A stretch of DNA of 64,000 nucleotides from Ruegeria pomeroyi DSS-3 (GTDB lineage Bacteria > Pseudomonadota > Alphaproteobacteria > Rhodobacterales > Rhodobacteraceae), in contig NC_006569.1 of the NCBI RefSeq assembly GCF_000011965.2, forward strand, positions 248,001 through 312,000, given 5' to 3'. The notes beneath the pieces were generated by a model, which had not been told where the DNA came from, made no database searches, and saw nothing but the letters and a program-made list of their open reading frames with translations. A program made the position numbers and the translations under genes. Shown piece after piece: positions 28,053 through 36,123 of this stretch (within the stretch, counting starts at the first letter, position 1; every line of letters starts with the position of its first letter).

Positions 28053-29078
28053 ATGAGCTTGAAAAAGAACAAGAAGATTGGTCACAAAGTGACCCTTACA
28101 GATGTTGGTGAACTGGCCGGCGTGAGCGCAATGACCGTTTCCAAGGTTCTGCGCGGCACCGGGCGAATCCCAGAAGAAACCCGCAAGAGGGTCCGGCTTG
28201 CGGCCCAAGAGTTGGGCTATGTGACCAATCAGCTTGCCAGCCTTCTGGCCGGGGCGAGCAGCAATATGGTCGGGGTGCTTATCCCGACGGCCCGCGACGT
28301 GGTCTATTCCGACATCCTGAGCGCCATCAACTCCGAACTTCGCCCTGCCGGGCTGCGGACCTTCATCGGGGAAAGCTATTTCGATTCCGATGTGGATTTC
28401 GAACAGGTCTCTTCTTTTCTGTCGATACGCCCCGCCGCGCTGATCCTGCATGGCGGGATCACCCGAAAAGCCGAGACGCTCAAGCTTTTGAAGAAACAGC
28501 ATTGCCCCGTCATTCAAATCTGGGATGTGGAAAACACCGACTTCGACATCAGTATCGGCCCCTCGCACGTAGAGGCGGGCCGTCTGATGGCAGAGCATTT
28601 TCTTTCTCTTGGGCTGGAACGGGTCGGTTACGTTGGCGCCGAGATGGAACTGGACATCTGTGCGGCGGTGCGTGCCAACTCTTTCGAGCGCACCTTGAAT
28701 GCCCATGGCGTGCAACTGATCCGCAGCGTGGCCGAGGACCTTCCCCGTCAGGCAGAAGGCGGCGAGATCCTGACCCGGCGGCTGCTGGATCATCACCCGA
28801 CCATTCAGGGGATTCATTTTCTGAATGACGCCATGGCCCTGGGCGGGATGCGGGTCTCTTTCGAAAGAGGCATCTCTGTGCCGGATCAGCTCAAGATTGG
28901 CGGCTTCAACGCAACCTCTTATGTCCATTCGGTGCGCACCAGACTGACCACCATCAGCATGTCCTATCAAAACATTGGTCGCAAAGCGGCCCAGGGCGTC
29001 ATTGCCCTCTACTCCGGTGAACAGGTGCCCCAAATCCAGGTCGAGCCGATCACCCTTGAACGTGGAAACTCCACCTGA
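28053..29078 (+). CDS. LacI-family regulator next to TRAP set 2
   Basis: A 341-residue LacI/GalR-type protein. The helix-turn-helix is TLTDVGELAGVSAMTVSKVL and the hinge helix TNQLASLLAGASS; the sensor domain follows from about residue 70. GGCGGGGG lies five bases before ATG 28053. It is divergent from the dctQMP-glcG operon and convergent with the ABC binding-protein gene at 29117. The position and the operator at 27975 favour control of the TRAP operon. A second LacI (17820-18860) appears to control the enzymes, so uptake and catabolism may respond to different ligands. Confidence 0.9.
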   Translation: MSLKKNKKIGHKVTLTDVGELAGVSAMTVSKVLRGTGRIPEETRKRVRLAAQELGYVTNQLASLLAGASSNMVGVLIPTARDVVYSDILSAINSELRPAGLRTFIGESYFDSDVDFEQVSSFLSIRPAALILHGGITRKAETLKLLKKQHCPVIQIWDVENTDFDISIGPSHVEAGRLMAEHFLSLGLERVGYVGAEMELDICAAVRANSFERTLNAHGVQLIRSVAEDLPRQAEGGEILTRRLLDHHPTIQGIHFLNDAMALGGMRVSFERGISVPDQLKIGGFNATSYVHSVRTRLTTISMSYQNIGRKAAQGVIALYSGEQVPQIQVEPITLERGNST

Positions 29079-29088
29079 GATCAGCGCC

Positions 29089-29109
29089 GGGGCGGGATGG
29101 TCCCGCCCC
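29089..29109. terminator. Bidirectional hairpin between LacI and ABC binding-protein genes
   Basis: GGGGCGGGA and TCCCGCCCC form a perfect 9-bp stem with loop TGG in the 38-base gap between two convergent genes. Position and symmetry fit a shared terminator; no T-tract is seen. Confidence 0.65.
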
Positions 29110-29116
29110 GAGCCTC

Positions 29117-30271
29117 TTAGCGTTCCAGAGCGCCAACCCCCGAGAAACGGAATGCTTCCGCCTCCAGTGCGTCGATCTCTTCGGCCGACATCTGGTCATG
29201 AGCGACAGTGATCCGCCCCAGGAAAACAAACGGCAACTCATCCGAGCGTCCTTCCAGATGCGCCTTGATCGCCTCTGCCGTGGCCGCGCCAACATCGTCG
29301 CCCATCCGCATCGGGGTCGCGTCAAGCTCTCCACGGCGGATCGCGTCAAGCTCCAGGCCGGTGCCACCCCATCCGGTCGAGAAGACTTCCTTCTCTTTGC
29401 CGACGGAGATCTGTGCTTCGACCGAACCCATGGCCATGGCGGTGTTGGCGTTGTGAATGACCGTGGCTTCGGGATAGGCTTGCAGGATCAGTGAAGTGCC
29501 CTCAAAGCCCCCTTCCCGCTGATACTCGCCATAGTGTTCATAGATCGTGGTCCAGTTGCCCTTTTCCTCGACGCAGGCTTTGAAGTCGCCTGACCGCTGG
29601 TCGTCGGTGATCCCCGGAATCCCGCGGTTCATCGCCATGGTCACATCATTGCCCAGCCGACCCAGCATATAGTCGCACATGGTCAGGGCCCCGGCCGCCG
29701 AGCTGAAATCGAACCAGCCGTCCGGTTGGTTCTTCAGATCCTTCAGCGGCGTATGGAAAGCCCAGACAAAGGTCGAAAACCCCTCACTCGCCGCCATCTT
29801 GTCGATATTGTCCGCCTGGATTGCCAGTTCAGAGGGGCCGAAGATCACAAAGTCATAAAGATCGGCATCCTGCACAACCTGGTTGGCATAAGTCGATTGC
29901 AGCGAATGTTCGATCTGACGGCTTGCGAATTCGGTCGTCTCAAACTGAATGCCCAGCTCTTCCAGGCGCTTGGTCATGGCGATGTAGTTGCGCGCCCAGA
30001 AATCGGACGTATCCGCCGAGGGATAGATCATAGCGATCTGAATAGGCTCTGCCTGTGTCCCGGCAAAGGGCACCGCCTTGGCGCCGACAACCGCCTGCAT
30101 GGCTTCCAGCTTGCCTTCGACATTCACCTCGCCGGGAACCCAATAATCTCGGTCTTCGATGCCCGGCAATTCCAGCAGGGGCAGTTTGGTTTGGCCACCA
30201 TCGGCCAGGGCAGCTGAAGAAATGGCACAGAATGCGCTTGTCGCCATCAGCAGTTTGTTGAATCTTTTCAC
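29117..30271 (-). CDS. Ribose-type ABC transporter periplasmic binding protein (set B)
   Basis: A 384-residue periplasmic binding protein of the sugar/LuxP class. A signal peptide ends near SSAALADG. The mature N-terminus carries an unusual ~60-residue leader (LPLLELPGIEDRDYWVPGEV) before the usual first strand at IQIAMIYPSADTSDFWARN. Paired on this strand with the permease and ATPase upstream. It is the last gene of the array and is flanked by hairpins on both sides. The ligand is unknown; the aromatic residues (FW, WAFH, WGG) fit a sugar or sugar-like compound. Confidence 0.85.
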   Translation of the reverse strand: MKRFNKLLMATSAFCAISSAALADGGQTKLPLLELPGIEDRDYWVPGEVNVEGKLEAMQAVVGAKAVPFAGTQAEPIQIAMIYPSADTSDFWARNYIAMTKRLEELGIQFETTEFASRQIEHSLQSTYANQVVQDADLYDFVIFGPSELAIQADNIDKMAASEGFSTFVWAFHTPLKDLKNQPDGWFDFSSAAGALTMCDYMLGRLGNDVTMAMNRGIPGITDDQRSGDFKACVEEKGNWTTIYEHYGEYQREGGFEGTSLILQAYPEATVIHNANTAMAMGSVEAQISVGKEKEVFSTGWGGTGLELDAIRRGELDATPMRMGDDVGAATAEAIKAHLEGRSDELPFVFLGRITVAHDQMSAEEIDALEAEAFRFSGVGALER

Positions 30272-30310
30272 GGTAAGTCCTCCCTTTCGCGAAAATCGTG
30301 GAGCCTTGCA

Positions 30311-30341
30311 GGTGCGCCCGAGCTCCTACCTCGGGCGCACC
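30311..30341 (-). repeat. 12-bp-stem hairpin between permease and binding-protein genes (set B)
   Basis: GGTGCGCCCGAG (30311-30322) and CTCGGGCGCACC (30330-30341) form a perfect 12-bp stem with a 7-base loop in the 80-base gap before the binding-protein gene. It could end the permease message or mark the 5' end of a processed, stable binding-protein message. Confidence 0.65.
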
Positions 30342-30351
30342 ACCTTGATCC

Positions 30352-31479
30352 CTAGCCGGTTGGCTTTGGATCGGTTGCCAGCCCGGCTCCAACCGCCAGC
30401 AACAGGATCAACAACCCGATAAGCAGGGCTGAGAATTTCATGAGTTTTTGCGCTTCGGATGTCCGCAGACCCGCCAGCAGGCTCCGCGAGCCGTCACGGT
30501 CCTTCTTCTGCATCCAGGTATAAAGCGCGACAGAGCTGACGATCACGGCGCCCGACGCAACGGATTGCCAGAAGAACTCGATCCGCAGGGTCACCAGGGC
30601 GTTGATCATCATCGACAACAGCAGAACACCCGCCAGCGACCCCAGCATCGAGGCCCGCCCGCCAAAGAGAGACGTCCCGCCAACCACAACCGCCGCGATC
30701 ACATGCAGGTTGAAATAGGGCGCTGATGTTGCCTGGATAGCGTTCAGCTTGCCGGTCAGCATCACCCCGGCCAGCGCGGCACTGGCGCCCATCAGGACAT
30801 AGGCATAGATCTTGTGACGATCGACGGCGATGCCGGTCATCTCGCTGGCCTCGGGGTTCGAGCCGATCGAGATGGTGTAGCGGCCAAAGTGGGTTCTGGT
30901 CAGTGCCCAATAGCCCAGAGCCATCGTCAACAGCCCGATCACCACCGGCACCGGGATGAATCCAGGGATCTGACCACGGCCCATTTCGGTGATGAGATCG
31001 GGGAAACGCGCCAGAACCAGACCCTTGGCGATGACCAGCGCCAGCCCGCGATAGACAAGGTCCATCGCCAGGGTGCCGATCAGGTCGGGCACCTTGAAAC
31101 GGGTAATGATCAAGCCATTGATCAAGCCCATCGTGGCGCCCAGGACAATCGCCAGGGGCATGGCCACCCAGGCCGGAAAGCCGTACTGTTTGATCAGAAA
31201 GGCCATCAGAATGCCCGAGAGGGCCGCGATGGAACCGATCGACAGGTCGATCCCGCGCTGCGTGATCACAAATGTCATGGCCATTGCCATGGGCATGTAA
31301 AGCGCCGCATCCAGCAGGATCAGGTTCAGGTTTGACAGGCGGAAATAGCGCGCCGGTTCGGCAACACCCATGAACAGCAGAATGGCAAAGATCATGACCA
31401 TGGGGCCGATGATCGCCAGATAGGGTTCAAGCCGCTCCATGAGAGTCTTGCTTTGCAGGTTGGTTGTTGTGGTCGTCAT
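30352..31479 (-). CDS. Ribose-type ABC transporter permease (set B)
   Basis: A 375-residue RbsC-type permease with about ten hydrophobic helices. The family motifs are VITQRGIDLSIGSIAALSG near residue 75 and GNPEASEMTGI-like ISIGSNPEASEMTGIAV near residue 205, with GGTSLFGG near residue 290. GAGGAGAG precedes the start, and the ATPase gene stops 11 bases before. The C-terminal ~50 residues add one more hydrophobic segment (ALLIGLLILLLAVGAGL), slightly longer than typical. Confidence 0.88.
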   Translation of the reverse strand: MTTTTTNLQSKTLMERLEPYLAIIGPMVMIFAILLFMGVAEPARYFRLSNLNLILLDAALYMPMAMAMTFVITQRGIDLSIGSIAALSGILMAFLIKQYGFPAWVAMPLAIVLGATMGLINGLIITRFKVPDLIGTLAMDLVYRGLALVIAKGLVLARFPDLITEMGRGQIPGFIPVPVVIGLLTMALGYWALTRTHFGRYTISIGSNPEASEMTGIAVDRHKIYAYVLMGASAALAGVMLTGKLNAIQATSAPYFNLHVIAAVVVGGTSLFGGRASMLGSLAGVLLLSMMINALVTLRIEFFWQSVASGAVIVSSVALYTWMQKKDRDGSRSLLAGLRTSEAQKLMKFSALLIGLLILLLAVGAGLATDPKPTG

Positions 31480-31490
31480 TCTCTCTCTCC

Positions 31491-32252
31491 TCAGGCGGCG
31501 GCGTCTTGCGCGCCGACGATGAGGCCAAGGACCTCCTGCACCGAACTTTGGGCGGTGTTCACAACACCCACAGCACGGCCCCGGCGTTGCACATGCACCC
31601 GATCGGCCACCTCAAAGACATCATCGAGCGAGTGGCTGATCAGGATCACGGCCAGACCCTGATCCCGAAGGCTCTTGATCAGTTTCAGGGTTCGGGCGGT
31701 TTCCTGCGGGCCCAAAGCCGCCGTCGGCTCATCCATCACCAGCAGCCGCAGATCCTCGTGATAGACCGCACGGGCAATGGCGACGGCCTGGCGCTGACCG
31801 CCTGAAAGGCTGTCAGTCTGCACATCCATCGACCGCAGCCTGACACCAAGACGTTCGTCCAGAATGCGGGTCGCCTCGGACTTCATGCGCCGATTGTCCA
31901 GCATCGGAATGCCCAGCACACGTTTGGTCAGTTCGTTGCCCAGGAACATGTTGTTCGCCGGGGTCAGATGATCGGCCAGCGCGAGGGTCTGATACACGGC
32001 GTCGATACCCACCTTGATCGCGTCAGAGTGGCTGGACATCTCCAGCCTTTTGCCATCGAGAAAGATCTCGCCTTCGGTGGCCTGATAGACCCCGGTCAGG
32101 ATCTTGATCAGGGTGGATTTTCCGGCGCCGTTGTCTCCGACAATGGCCAGGACCTCTCCGGAATAGGCTTCTAGGTCTACATCTTGCAGGGCCGTCACGC
32201 CCCCGAACCGCTTTGTAATTCCGCGCATCCGCACCAATGGCTGATCGCTCAT
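31491..32252 (-). CDS. Ribose-type ABC transporter ATPase, single-domain (set B)
   Basis: A 253-residue ABC ATPase. The start at 32252 (MSDQPLVRMRGITKRFGG) is preceded by GGGGGAG. Walker A is GDNGAGKST, the signature LSGGQRQ, Walker B LLVMDEPTAAL, and the switch His lies in LISHSLDDV. It is half the length of RbsA-type ATPases and has one nucleotide-binding domain, so the transporter probably uses a homodimer. The other ABC set in this array has a full-length two-domain ATPase. Confidence 0.88.
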   Translation of the reverse strand: MSDQPLVRMRGITKRFGGVTALQDVDLEAYSGEVLAIVGDNGAGKSTLIKILTGVYQATEGEIFLDGKRLEMSSHSDAIKVGIDAVYQTLALADHLTPANNMFLGNELTKRVLGIPMLDNRRMKSEATRILDERLGVRLRSMDVQTDSLSGGQRQAVAIARAVYHEDLRLLVMDEPTAALGPQETARTLKLIKSLRDQGLAVILISHSLDDVFEVADRVHVQRRGRAVGVVNTAQSSVQEVLGLIVGAQDAAA

Positions 32253-32330
32253 ATCTTCTCCCCCGCGCATAGCTCCGCCAGGCCGGGCCATGGGCCGGCG
32301 AACGGGCTTGCGCTAATTCGTTTGCGTTTT

Positions 32331-32366
32331 GGCGGCTCTTTTCAGGGACATCTGGAAAGAGCCGCC
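32331..32366. repeat. Hairpin downstream of ABC binding-protein gene (set A)
   Basis: GGCGGCTCTTT (32331-32341) and AAAGAGCCGCC (32356-32366) form a perfect 11-bp stem with a 14-base loop, 13 bases after the stop of the binding-protein gene on the reverse strand. It separates transporter set A from set B. Confidence 0.65.
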
Positions 32367-32379
32367 TTTGGATCAGGGC

Positions 32380-33426
32380 CTAGTTGCCCCAGATCGCCTG
32401 ATAGGCCTGACGATAGGGACTATCCGGGTCGAACTGGTTTGACTCGCCCAGCTTCTCCAGACCGTCTTTGGTCACCAGTGCAGGTGTTGTGACATAGCCC
32501 GAGCATGCCTCGCCCTGGATGGCGCGGTTCAGCTCATCAACCAACTGCCAGCCTTGCAGGTTCAGCGGTTCCGCCACGGTGATCGCCTGATAGTTGCCCG
32601 AGCGAATACGCTGGAACGCCGCCTCGGAGCCGTCACCTGCGGAACCCGCCTGCGGACCATCCGCGCTCTTGATTCCGGCCGACGCAAGGGCAGGCCCCAT
32701 GAAGTCGAAGTAGAGATCGTTGATCGCCAGCGCATGTGTCCACTGGTCACCGTATTTCTGAAGCAGGCTGGTTGTCAGCGGCCCCATGCGGGATGACGTA
32801 TCCGCGATCGGCGTATCGACATATTCCAGAACCGTACCGCCCATCGCTTCGATGGTTTCCTTGATGCGGTCGGCCTTGTCGATGGCGATCTGATAGGTGC
32901 TGTCGGTAAAGATCACAGCGCCGACATTGCTGCCGCCTTCCTCCATCGCCCATTTTGCGGCGACCTCGGAAACGGTCATCGCATCGGTCGAGACATTCGC
33001 AAAAATGCCGCCGGGCGCATCACAGCCAATCTTGGGGCCGGAATGCCAGGCCACCATCGGGATGCTGGCGCTCACGACACCTTCAAGGGCTGCCTGCTGT
33101 TCAACCGCATCAAACCCGTTGATGATGATGCCATCAGGCCTGAGCGCCATGGCCTGACCGATGGCCGCCGTGCGCCCCTGGATCGAACCCGCACCGTCGA
33201 GGATGCGCAGTTCCCATCCGATGGCCTCAACAGCCTCTTTCACCCCGTTGGTAACCCCCAGAATGCCGCCATTCTTCAGGTCACCGGCAACAACGACGAT
33301 GGATTTTCCCTCTGCCGCCGCTGGGCCCGTGGTGGGGCCGTCAAAGGGTGTTTCTGCGAAAACCGGTACACCCAGACCGGAGAGTAGTGCGGCAGTTGAT
33401 ACCGCCATGAAAGTCCGTTTAAGCAT
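32380..33426 (-). CDS. Ribose-type ABC transporter periplasmic binding protein (set A)
   Basis: A 348-residue periplasmic binding protein. AAGGAGGAG precedes the start at 33426, and the signal peptide MLKRTFMAVSTAALLSGLGV ends near VFAE. The fold is of the RbsB class (SIVVVAGDLKNGGILGVTNGVKEAVE; IIINGFDAVEQQAALEGVV; TVAEPLNLQGWQLVDELNRA). The ligand is not evident. It follows the set A permease and is followed by a hairpin. The open frame further upstream overlaps the permease and is rejected. Confidence 0.88.
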   Translation of the reverse strand: MLKRTFMAVSTAALLSGLGVPVFAETPFDGPTTGPAAAEGKSIVVVAGDLKNGGILGVTNGVKEAVEAIGWELRILDGAGSIQGRTAAIGQAMALRPDGIIINGFDAVEQQAALEGVVSASIPMVAWHSGPKIGCDAPGGIFANVSTDAMTVSEVAAKWAMEEGGSNVGAVIFTDSTYQIAIDKADRIKETIEAMGGTVLEYVDTPIADTSSRMGPLTTSLLQKYGDQWTHALAINDLYFDFMGPALASAGIKSADGPQAGSAGDGSEAAFQRIRSGNYQAITVAEPLNLQGWQLVDELNRAIQGEACSGYVTTPALVTKDGLEKLGESNQFDPDSPYRQAYQAIWGN

Positions 33427-33448
33427 AATCTCCTCCTTATGCTTGGCT

Positions 33449-34468
33449 TCACTTTTTGGCGCCCTTGCGCCGTTGGGCGTAACCGGCAATGCCGATCGCG
33501 ATCAGCAAGGTTACGCCGTTGAACATCGGTTCCACCCAGAAGGATCCTCCGAATTGTTGAATGCCAGAGATCCCCACCGCCAGGATCGTTACACCAATGA
33601 TGGTGCCCCAGACGTTCACCCGCCCGGGTTTGATTGTTGTCGAGCCCAGAAAAGCCCCGACCAGTGCGGGCAGCAAAAACTCCAGTCCGACCGAGGCCTG
33701 ACCGATCCGCAGCTTGGACGCCAGCAGCACACCGGCAAAGGCGGTGATGAAACCGGAGGACATGAAGGCGCCGATGACAAACTTGCGGGTGGGAATGCCA
33801 TTAAGCTGGGCCGCACGCTGGTTCGCGCCGATCGCGTAAAGATAACGGCCAACCGGTGTGTATTCGAGCACCAGCCACATGGCGACGGTAATCCCCAGCA
33901 CGTAAAAACCGGTGATCGGCAGACCAAAGACAAAAGTGCCGTTGATCGCATAGAAACTGTCAGGCAGCGCGCCGACCATCTGGCGCCCGCCGGTGTGCCA
34001 CAGGGCCAGGGCATAAAGGACGGTTCCGGTACCCAGGGTCGCGATGAAGCTGTCGATCTTGGCCACTTCCACCAGCAGGCCATTCAGGAAACCGGTCAGC
34101 AGACCAAGTGCAAGCACAAGCGCGACGGCGATGGGCCAGGGCAGACCGTAAAGAGTTTGCAGGGAGATCGCCAAGATATGCCACAGCACGATGCCGTAAC
34201 CGACCGTCAGGTCGATACGTCCGGCTGCCATGGGGATCATTGCCCCCAACGAGAGCAGCGCGATAATCGCCTTGTCCGAGATGATCGCCCGAAGATTCAG
34301 GATTGTCGGAAAGGTGTTCGGCAAGAGAATCGAGAAGAGCAGGATCAGAAACGCCGTCAGAATAACCAGACCATAGACAGGCAGCAGCCTCAGCAGTCGC
34401 GTGCGCGAGCTGGCATTCTTCAACTCGGCTTTGGTTGGTTCGAGCGCATTGGATTCAAGCGATTGCAT
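33449..34468 (-). CDS. Ribose-type ABC transporter permease (set A)
   Basis: A 339-residue RbsC-type permease. The start at 34468 (MQSLESNALEPTKAEL) follows AGGAACC and lies 11 bases after the ATPase stop. Motifs are PMAAGRIDLTVGYGIVL near residue 75, YAIGANQRAAQLNGI near residue 198, and GAFLGSTTIKPGRVNVWGT near residue 270. About nine to ten hydrophobic helices are visible. Note PMAAGRIDLTVG instead of the common (I)SGGIDLSVG. Confidence 0.88.
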   Translation of the reverse strand: MQSLESNALEPTKAELKNASSRTRLLRLLPVYGLVILTAFLILLFSILLPNTFPTILNLRAIISDKAIIALLSLGAMIPMAAGRIDLTVGYGIVLWHILAISLQTLYGLPWPIAVALVLALGLLTGFLNGLLVEVAKIDSFIATLGTGTVLYALALWHTGGRQMVGALPDSFYAINGTFVFGLPITGFYVLGITVAMWLVLEYTPVGRYLYAIGANQRAAQLNGIPTRKFVIGAFMSSGFITAFAGVLLASKLRIGQASVGLEFLLPALVGAFLGSTTIKPGRVNVWGTIIGVTILAVGISGIQQFGGSFWVEPMFNGVTLLIAIGIAGYAQRRKGAKK

Positions 34469-34479
34469 GGGTTGGTTCC

Positions 34480-35985
34480 TCAGTTCGTCGCCACGTTTGA
34501 CGCGGATGCAACCTGGATCAGGTTTTCGGTTGTCAGTTCGGTACCGGTAAGCTCTCCGGCGATTTTTCCTTGGCTGAAGACGATGGCGCGATGGCAAATG
34601 GCTGCCACCTCTTCGAAATCGGTCGAAACCACGATGATGCCCACACCCTCTTCCAGGGCGGTGTTCAGCAAGGCGTAGATCTCCGCCTTGGCGCCCACGT
34701 CCACTCCGGCAGTCGGGTCTTCGCAGATCAACAGCTGTCGCTTGGTCTCAAGCCACCGGCCAATGACAACCTTCTGCTGATTGCCGCCAGAGAGGCTTTC
34801 GATCGCCATGCTTTGATCATTCGGAGACAGGGCCACGTCGGAACCGATCTGTTCCGCCAGGGCGGTCTCTTGCCGAGGGGTCAGGAAAGAAAAGAGCGAA
34901 CGGCCCACAGCCGCAGGGTTCAGGAAGGTGTTTTCACGAATGGTCAGGGACATGGCAACGGATTCAGCCGTGCGATCCCGGGCGACCAGACCGATGCCCG
35001 AACTCAAGGCCCCCTGCGGCGAGGTCAAATCAGGCACCTGCCCATTCAGCGAAACCGACCCGGAAAAGGGTTCGCAGCCAAACAGGGCGCGCGAAACATG
35101 TTCGTGCCCGGCACCCCGCAGACCCACAAGACCGATGATCTCATTGCGGCGGAGTTTGAAATCAACCGGCCCGGCGGCATCGACCTGCAACTCTTGCACA
35201 TCCAGAATGGTATCGCCCGGCGCGGCCTGTGGCTTGATCACCTGTCGCGTCTTGCGGCCGACGATCATGAAGACCAGCTCTTCGGGGGTGGTGTGGCTGA
35301 TGCTCCGCATCCCGACCAGCTCACCATCCCGCAGCACGGCGACCCGATCGGCGATCTGAAAAATCTCGTCCAGACGGTGCGACACATAGATCATCCCGAC
35401 GCCTTGCTGCTTGAGCGGCCGCAGCGCCTCGAACAGTCTTTCGACCTCATCCGCCGGAAGCGAGGCGGTCGGTTCATCCAGAACCAGAAAGTCGCAGTCC
35501 ACCGCCAGGGCGCGTGCAATCGCCACCAGAGATTTTTCCGTTCTCGACAGATCCTGCACACGTGTCGTGGGATCGATGTCGCAGCCCACCTTGTCCAGCG
35601 CCTGCTGCGCAAAGGCATCGACCGACCGCCAACTGATCAGCCCCGCCTTCCTGGAATACCCCAGGGCCAGGGCGATGTTCTCGGCCACGGTCATCCATTC
35701 GATCATGCCAAGATCCTGATGGATAAAGGCCACCGACTGGCGCTCGCCAAAGCCACCCGGGCGATGCTCATAGGCTTGGCCATCGATCAGGACCCGGCCT
35801 TCGTCTGGCTTGTGAATGCCCCCGAGAATCTTGATCAGGGTGGATTTCCCAGCCCCGTTTTCTCCCAACAGGGCAACGATTTCTCCGCGCTCGATGTTCA
35901 GCGAAACGTCGCGCAGCGCATAGGTGCCGCCAAAGTGCTTTTGAATGCCATCAAAGAACAGATTGCTCTGCAAAGCTCCCGACAC
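34480..35985 (-). CDS. Ribose-type ABC transporter ATPase, two-domain (RbsA-like, set A)
   Basis: A 501-residue fused ABC ATPase. The first domain has Walker A GENGAGKST, the signature region LSRTEKSLVAIARAL (degenerate) and Walker B FLVLDEPTASL. The second has the degenerate Walker A GLRGAGHEHVS usual in RbsA C-terminal halves, an intact LSGGNQQK signature, and LLICEDPTAGVDVG. It is the first gene of the reverse-strand ABC array and starts 54 bases from the first of two LacI-type operators. One pair of composite ATP sites is likely active, as in other RbsA proteins. Confidence 0.9.
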   Translation of the reverse strand: MSGALQSNLFFDGIQKHFGGTYALRDVSLNIERGEIVALLGENGAGKSTLIKILGGIHKPDEGRVLIDGQAYEHRPGGFGERQSVAFIHQDLGMIEWMTVAENIALALGYSRKAGLISWRSVDAFAQQALDKVGCDIDPTTRVQDLSRTEKSLVAIARALAVDCDFLVLDEPTASLPADEVERLFEALRPLKQQGVGMIYVSHRLDEIFQIADRVAVLRDGELVGMRSISHTTPEELVFMIVGRKTRQVIKPQAAPGDTILDVQELQVDAAGPVDFKLRRNEIIGLVGLRGAGHEHVSRALFGCEPFSGSVSLNGQVPDLTSPQGALSSGIGLVARDRTAESVAMSLTIRENTFLNPAAVGRSLFSFLTPRQETALAEQIGSDVALSPNDQSMAIESLSGGNQQKVVIGRWLETKRQLLICEDPTAGVDVGAKAEIYALLNTALEEGVGIIVVSTDFEEVAAICHRAIVFSQGKIAGELTGTELTTENLIQVASASNVATN

Positions 35986-36038
35986 GCGCAGTCCTCCCAG
36001 TGAAAAGATAACTCGATGCTCTCCAACATCCTCGTTGA

Positions 36039-36050
36039 GTTACCCGTAAC
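36039..36050. promoter_or_regulatory. LacI-family operator GTTACCCGTAAC (site 1)
   Basis: A 12-bp inverted repeat (GTTAC-CC-GTAAC) preceded by GA, upstream of the ABC array. An identical 14-base copy (GAGTTACCCGTAAC) lies 58 bases away at 36097-36108. The LacI gene starts just beyond. Confidence 0.78.
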
Positions 36051-36096
36051 GCTCTGTTAGCATTCTTCCGAAGCTTGGAGCTGTCAACACAAAAGA

Positions 36097-36108
36097 GTTA
36101 CCCGTAAC
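36097..36108. promoter_or_regulatory. LacI-family operator GTTACCCGTAAC (site 2)
   Basis: The second identical copy, 16 bases upstream of the LacI start codon. Centre-to-centre distance to site 1 is 58 bp. The arrangement fits joint control of the divergent ABC array and lacI gene, possibly by cooperative binding or a small loop. Confidence 0.78.
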
Positions 36109-36123
36109 CCAAATTTAATCCAG

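Noticed and set aside
33161-36003. Two long forward frames (33161-34678 and 34570-36003) opposite the ABC array
   Set aside because: Antisense to well-supported permease and ATPase genes; low-complexity polar translations.
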